From contig JADNRY010000008.1 of assembly GCA_015501585.1 (NCBI GenBank), positions 682,001-746,000 of the forward strand: a stretch of 64,000 nucleotides of DNA. The letters run 5' to 3'. Within the stretch, counting starts at the first letter, position 1; every line of letters starts with the position of its first letter. Source of the stretch: Rhodocollybia butyracea (Eukaryota; Basidiomycota; Agaricomycetes; Agaricales; Omphalotaceae). Shown piece by piece: positions 58,176 through 64,000 of the stretch. The position numbers were made by a program, and so were the translations under genes. The notes beneath the pieces were generated by a model. That model did no database searches. It worked only from the letters and a program-made list of their open reading frames with translations, and was not told where the DNA came from.

Positions 58176-61100
58176 TCAAAGTACACTATACCTTCCGCTG
58201 GTCGCAGAAGGGTTACGCATTTCGGCCTGCAGAGCAGCAGCAGAAGCCTCAATGAGTAACCGTTTGATTTCACGGACAGCTTGTTCGACCTGGAAAAAGT
58301 ACAATATATGAGCAAGCAATATCAACAAATGACGATAAGAGATATTTACTCTAAACTCTTCGTTCGATTCCACAAGCAGATGGAGTTTCGGAGGACCATC
58401 AAACGGAGGCTCCTTGCCTTGGTCGTAGTAGATACCCTTGTTGGTAACAGAAGCACCGGTCATATCAATGAGCTAGTACAAATCACATCAGCATCTCCGA
58501 AACGATGAAAATGAACAAGTAGTAGCGTACCTGCACCATCGTCTCCTTATTTGTAACCCTCCACCTCGCCTTTTGCGGATAATCATTAATCGGTATAATC
58601 GCATGAAAGTCAGTTGAATCAGGATTCGCCTTCTTATCCACCACTCCTCCCTGCTGCTCAAACGCCAACTGGGATTGCAATACCAACTTGGACGCCCTTA
58701 GCTGAGCGTTCAACTTGGCTACAACACTCAACGCTTGCTTGTGTGCCGCGGTGTCTTTTCCAGCACGAGCAGCAGCTTCTTCTGCAGCGCGCATCTGACT
58801 CTGTATCTTTTCCTCCTCCTTGGCGTGCGCGAGTTTACGAGCGGCAGCAGCAGCACCTGCGACACCCAGTAAGCCTTTGGAAGAATCCGGAGCTGGACCA
58901 CGTTTGATCTCGACTTTGAAGTTGCCGAAAGTCATGTCGTCTGCTTCTTTAGTGGCAGCAGTAGTGTCTTCGGAAGTAACAGCTGCTTTTTCTTCCTCTG
59001 GTTCGCCATAAGCTTTACGCTCCGCCCTTTCCTTTGCATCACGCTCCTTGTCGAGTCTATCGAGACCTTTACCGCCGAAACCTGAACCGGCAGCTTGGGC
59101 TTTTCCGGTTTTGAGTTTGTCCAAGAAACCTATGAAGTACCGTCATATCGTATCTGTATCTGTACTAGTTTCAATTGAGACAAAAACTCACCATTTGCCA
59201 AATCTTCAAGATCTTTGGGCACAGCTGCGTTACTAGCTTTGACGGCGCGGTATATATCCACAGAGTATCGATCCTGCTCCGGCGTGATAAAGGTAACACA
59301 CGTCCCCTTGTTCCCTGCTCTTCCGGTCCTCCCTGCACGGTGCACATAATCTTCCATATGGTTCGGCGCATCATAATTGATAACCAACTTTAACTGCTTC
59401 ACATCCAACCCTCTCGCCGCAACTGAAGTGGCGATGACGATCGGAACCACACCAGCCTTGAAGTCCGCAATCGTCGAGTCTCGGTCAACCTGGTCCTTGC
59501 CACCATGAAGAGACATACAGAGGTAGCCCTTGCGCATCAGTTCGCGAAGGAGGTTATCAGCGGCTTCCTGGCGATCGACAAACACTAGTGTACGACATTC
59601 CGGATCCTCGTTGTACATCTGTCCTAGAATCTCAAGCAGCCTCGTAAACTTGGTGTCCTCTGGTCGCACCTCGACAATTTGTTCAATCTCGGCTGCAACA
59701 ACGGATCGACCACCAACGGTGATCTCGAGGGGTTTACGAAGAATTTTCCGGGCGAGCGAGTCCATCTGTTTGGGGAATGTGGCGGAGAAGAGAACGGTTT
59801 GCCGGTCAGGACGGATGTTGTTGACGATTTTCATGACTTGTGGTTCAAAACCCATGTCGAACATGCGATCGGCTTCGTCAAGGACGACGTAAGTAACTCG
59901 CTTGAGATTGGTAACACGACCAGAATTGGCGGTAAGGAGGTCAATCATCCGGCCAGGCGTGCAGACGATAATTTCTGCGCCTTTTTTGAGTTCAGCGATC
60001 TGGTCTTTGATGGGTGAGCCCCCGTACGCGCACACGGCCTGAATCATCATCAGAATCATACGTTCTATATCAAAATTAAAAATTATGCTCACTCGCAAGT
60101 TCATGACCTTGAGAAAAGGTTTACATTCCCTGTGAATTTGGACTGCCAGTTCACGCGTCGGAGTCATCACGATTGCGACAGGACCCTCCATCTGTTCCAA
60201 AGGGCGTTGATCCTTGATATGTCGGAAAAGGGGTAACAAGAACGCAATCGTCTTTCCCGAACCTGTTTTCGCCACGCCAATCACATCACGACCAGACATG
60301 ATTGCCGGGATGGCTTGAGCCTGGATCGAGGTTGGCGCAGTGTAGTTAAGCCGTTTGATGACATCGAGACTAGTAGAAGATAAGTAAACCGTCCAGTAAT
60401 TCCCGTAGAACACGAACCAGTTTGCTGGCAGTCCATAATGACTCCACTTAACGACCGGTCTGGGACAGTCTACACCACGTATCTTGATACTGTCCAGTTC
60501 AAGGCGAAGAAGTTCGGCTTCCTCGTCAGTCATAGCGGCGACATCAGGCGGAGGAACATAAAATTCTTTTCTGAACGGCTCGTATTTGAGCCGAGAATGG
60601 TCCACGGCAGCCAACTCCTTCTTTTTCGCCTTTTTGGCAGCGAGAGCGAGAATGTCTTCGGGATTGAGATCGGTAGCGTCAAGCTCGTCGGGTGCAGGGC
60701 CTTCTGCGACGTCGTCATCATCATTTTCTCCCTGGTCCAAGCGTCGGCTTAGTCGGCCATTAGACGGGCCACCAATTTTCTTGAGATCCTCCATATTGAC
60801 CTTCGTGACTTCCTCCTTAACACCACTCATAAAGGCATCCAGTGGATCCAAATCGTCATCGTCGTCGACTTGCATGGCAGCCGATTCCGAGGCAGCCTTT
60901 TTCTTGAGAGCGAGATCCATCCTGTTGGCTTCCTCGTCATCATCGTCCACCTCAAGGTCGCCGACGCTGGCTTCACCTTCGACGCCCATGGTCATGTCCA
61001 CCGCAGGCATATCCTCGAGTTTTTCCAACTTGCGTTTTGTTTCAACCGAGTCGTCCATTGTAAGTTGTTTCGCACTGACAAAATCGGGTTTTGGGGGAAG

Positions 61101-61746
61101 ACCTTTGAACCCTGCGGCGGAAAAGTCTGGTTTAGGTGGAAGGCCTTTGATGGCGGTAATGGCTGGCTTAGTGGGTGGTTCTGCAGAAGCAAAAGGATCA
61201 AGTGATGTGAAATCTAGTAGTTTTAATACCATGTATATACGACGTACCTGGAGGAGCAGACTTTCCGGCCAAAGCCATTGCTTTAGCCTTGGCTTCGCCG
61301 AGGGCCTTCTGAGCTTCTCGTTGTTTCTTCCATGCTTCAAGCTTCTTTGCGCGCTTGGCCTTAATTGCATCATCGTCTGCAGAGGGGGTCTGAGGTGCAG
61401 GAGCTGGAGATGCCACAGGAGGCGGAGTAGGCGGCGGAGTTTCTTTTCGTGGCGCGCGCTCCTTGGACAACGAGCGCCGGTAGTCTCTACGCCTGTCGTA
61501 TCTGTCGTCACGATATCTGTCTCTGTCTCTTTCTCTGTCTCTGTCTTTGTCTCGGTCACGTTCTCTTTCTCTGACTCTGCCCTTATCTCGCTCCCTTTCC
61601 CTTTCTCTGTCATCGTCATATTTGGACCTGTTGCTGGACCTTTGGGAGCTGCGCCTAGTTGGCGACGGAGACCGAGGCGAACGATGAGAGTGTCTTACCC
61701 GTTTATTTGACAATTCAGGAGAATACGACCGGTCTCTACGAACCAT
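58176..61746 (-). CDS. PRP5: DEAD-box RNA helicase Prp5/DDX46 (spliceosome)
   Basis: ATP-dependent helicase of U2 snRNP needed for branch-site pairing. The start at 61746 gives [20 protein letters not shown], followed by an RS/RE/RD-rich region and a Pro-rich stretch in exon 1. After an intron (SAPP|DFTSLDP) come two GLPPKPDF repeats and an acidic segment ([14 protein letters not shown]; the DPLDA-F motif is the SF3B-binding DPLD). The core follows: [31 protein letters not shown] (Q motif), [38 protein letters not shown] and [11 protein letters not shown]-terminal exons are Ala/Lys/Glu-rich and end in a KH-like fold ([25 protein letters not shown]) with the stop at 58176. Two introns lack stops in the coding frame. 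About 1,080 residues. Confidence 0.9.
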
Positions 61747-63263
61747 TCTTTGCGAAGATGTGAAAAAAACGAAGAGAGTTTGTGGAAGAGTGGTTGTGCT
61801 TATGTCATTTGGATCCGACTCCCGAGATAAGATAGGCGCCGGCTTTTCGTCAAGTGGAATACTCGTTTTGAGTTGGATATCGAGAACTTACAGAGTATCA
61901 GCCCAATTCTCGGAGATTTCTTCAAAAAGCTGAAATAGGATTTTCTCCTTTTTCTCGTAGAATGAAGGGTCTATTGTTGTTGTAGCGGATGGCAATGAGA
62001 ACGCAGTACTGGAGTAGATTGGGAGTAAACGAAATCGGTGAGTGCGGTTCGAACGTTCGAAGTAAATAATCTTTATCTACCCACCACATTCACGAGGACA
62101 ACAAAAAAGTAGGACAATGATCCAGCTGTACAAAGGTATCAAGTCTATGCTGCGGTGGTCTTCCCTTTTATTTCAGTTGACCTCGGCTCTACAGATCTAT
62201 TATTTAGATTATGGCCTGTTATAGTCGTACCCCCACTAGTCCTCCCTGTTCAAACTATTTGTTGGATCTCCTCTGTGTGGCTCGGTTCCTAGCCGCAGCC
62301 GAGGGTTGTTTATGCACAGAGCCTTATGGTCCTACTGATACCACCAGATGCTCCGAAGTGTTAATGAGCCCTGAAATCAGACTAAAGTTGTAGTTTGTGC
62401 CCTCCTGCTCAGATATAAACCGCAACGACAGAGCTGTATCAAACCTTCCAGATGTTTTAGTACTGAAATTCACTCTAACGAAGTTTCGGCAATTGCCAGC
62501 GTAGTAAAACTTGCCAGCACGTTTTAGGTGCGATGGTGGTGCTCAGCGAGCACAAAGAATGAGCCAACCAATTTCTTGGAGCAAAGCCTGGACAATTAAT
62601 TGTCAAGAAAAGATGATGATGATTTTGCTATAGTTCGCTTTGACTTTCTAAATTGGTCGTGAGGCGTCGACCAATATCCGGCTGTTCCCTAGATCTATCC
62701 CTCAAAAACACGTTGCCAGAATGACATGACGCCATAACAGACTATACGAGTAACATTCCTTTAGTACGGCGTCGCATAAGTCAGTCCGACAGTCCTCACT
62801 ACTTCAAGGTTTGGAAGGATCTTCGGAGGACCTGATTCTCGCTAAGATCCGGGCGTTTTACTTATTCCAGAGTGTGTGGTGGTAGCAGAGATTAGGTATT
62901 CATTCAAAATTAAACCTCATACGAGGCTGGCCCACTCTATCGCATTCTCATATGCATCATCGTCGCTTATTATCGAAGCGCTGGGGTTTGGGTTTGTAAA
63001 CTGGATCGTGGTCATTCTGTCACCAGTTCGCAACACAGAGCATCCATGTCCTTCTATGTCCTTCATATGCTAAAATTGGGTTGGATGCGTACTCCGTCAG
63101 AGAAAATTAGGATTTACCAGAACCATTCGAGTAGACAGAATGCTGTGAATTACTGTTTGCAGTCTGCAGAAACGATGATGCATAAACACAAGTTCTATTG
63201 AACGTAACAAATTAACGCACTGGGCACAACCTATTCTGAGTTGGGGGACCTATGGATGAAGAC
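61747..63263. other. Intergenic region, no gene recognised
   Basis: About 1.5 kb upstream of the helicase gene. Short frames (62211-62393, 62876-63073) have no features. A perfect 14-bp palindrome TTCGAACGTTCGAA lies at 62048-62061 and contains a GAAnnTTC heat-shock-element-like core. Confidence 0.45.
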
Positions 63264-64000
63264 CCCGTCAGTCAATCCCACCCTGTAGTAACAGTATAAG
63301 AAACAGGGTGCAGGACGTTACGCACCCCGGATTGCAACACTATTCCAATATTCATGAAACCCAAAACTGTAATGGCGAAGGTGAGCTATTGTGTCGTGCG
63401 TGAGTCCTTGTTAGTACGCACGCAGCATGAAAGAAAAGTACACCTAAACTCAATGAGCTTGTGTATGCCAGAAACAGCTTAAAGTCAGAAGCGTACCGTC
63501 TCTCCAAAGGGTATCTAGAAGAGGAGTACGGACATCTTTTGAGATGGTTTTACGCCAGGTAAGTATTCGCACCAAGGAGAGCGTTAGTGTTACCGGACAA
63601 ATGGAGGACCGTGTAGGTATTATTCTTTATGGTCTGGGAGTACAAGGGTACCAGATTCATAAAGGATCGTCAAGATGTAAGGAATGACAAAGGCTTGTGT
63701 GACATTGCTAATAGTCAAAGAGCATATATCTGCAAACTCCGGACTAACAAGGGCTACAACTACAAAGCCAAGATATCAACGAGAGTGGCTTTGTAGGGAA
63801 AAATGAAAACAAACCGCGGTTCGTGACGATACTTTCATCGATTATGACTGCTGCGGGAATAATCGCGGCCTATACGAAGAAGAAGGTAAGACACTACCAA
63901 CACTACATGGACGAGTACTGACCAAAGAAAAAAAACGCCAGCGTTATAAAAATTCGACGATTCCCACACCATATCGCCCATGTTCTGATTGCTACGATGA
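63264..64000 (-). CDS. Fragment of a DUF6533-like multi-TM membrane protein
   Basis: The right-edge exon on the minus strand reads IVAIRTWAIWCGNRRIFITL AFFFFG. R-T-W-A-I-W followed by basic residues and a new helix is the central signature of this mushroom membrane-protein family. Downstream hydrophobic stretches AAIIPAAVIIDESIVTN, QAFVIPYILTILYESGTLVL and a short exon with VRTPLLDTLWRD (the R-D-G-type loop) fit the later helices. The 3' end is placed near a stop after YTVTTGWD only tentatively. Exon joins could not be resolved by eye. Confidence 0.4.

Noticed and set aside
59130..61619. Single 829-codon frame starting in an Arg/Glu/Thr-rich stretch as the helicase start
   Set aside because: Its first part is another frame of exon 1; the true N-terminus (RS-rich, start 61746) joins through an intron near 61210-61245.
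60586..61710. 374-codon Ser-rich + strand ORF
   Set aside because: It is the antisense of the acidic and RS-rich Prp5 coding exons; composition mirrors that and no start or splice context exists.

Overview
This window is nuclear DNA of a filamentous basidiomycete, most likely a mushroom-forming Agaricomycete. Genes are dense (about one per 2.5 kb) and cut by many very short introns (roughly 45-60 nt, GT...AG). The families fit that lineage: CE5 acetylxylan esterases ending in a fungal cellulose-binding module, a membrane-anchored GH9 glucanase, multi-TM proteins of the DUF6533/6534 type and a WW/multi-TM family. I saw no bacterial operon structure, CRISPR array or rRNA.

Layout. 1-2207 (-) is the 5' part of an MFS sugar transporter running off the left edge. 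It is followed by an NmrA-like reductase (2697-3875, +), an ASCC3/Slh1-type Ski2-like RNA helicase whose second cassette is degenerate and C-terminally shortened (4057-9925, +) and a small secreted protein (10266-11012, +). Next comes an information-processing and proteostasis block: RPAP1 (11196-15260, -), an intron-containing tRNA-Arg(CCT) (15356-15442, +), PI31 proteasome regulator (15528-16651, +), kynurenine aminotransferase (16821-18618, -), N-terminal amidase Nta1 (18891-20041, +) and an ankyrin-DysF-FYVE-RING protein (20145-23661, +). PI31, Nta1 and the RING protein all touch the ubiquitin-proteasome and N-degron world, but their adjacency may be chance.

24777-34042 holds a conserved unknown protein, two tandem CE5-CBM1 acetylxylan esterases with similar promoters, a Gfo/Idh/MocA oxidoreductase and a membrane-anchored GH9 glucanase: a small plant-cell-wall degradation neighbourhood. 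A hairpin-rich, LTR-like sequence (34169-34771) separates it from sulfite reductase alpha subunit (34820-38102, -), uracil phosphoribosyltransferase (38281-39342, +, with a 14-nt microexon), Rrp8 rRNA methyltransferase (39410-40799, -), a HerA-like P-loop ATPase (41357-43230, +), a WW/multi-TM protein (43754-45456, -), nucleoporin Nsp1 (45537-47506, +) and a DUF6533-like membrane protein (48208-49425, -).

49534-52555 is the clearest accessory element. It is a hAT-like non-autonomous DNA transposon with long terminal inverted repeats and a perfect 8-bp target duplication. Into it a second element has inserted: a 1,466-bp LTR retroelement with two 152-bp LTRs identical by eye, a perfect 5-bp target duplication and a single ORF without a polymerase.

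53441-57964 looks like a small quinate/shikimate-use cluster: quinate-type permease (-), 3-dehydroshikimate dehydratase (+) and a short-chain dehydrogenase (+). The window closes with the spliceosomal DEAD-box helicase Prp5/DDX46 (58176-61746, -), about 1.5 kb in which I see no gene, and a fragment of another DUF6533-like membrane protein at the right edge.

Exon boundaries were chosen by eye from splice signals and family homology, so individual junctions may be off. Family names rest on recognised motifs, not on a database search.
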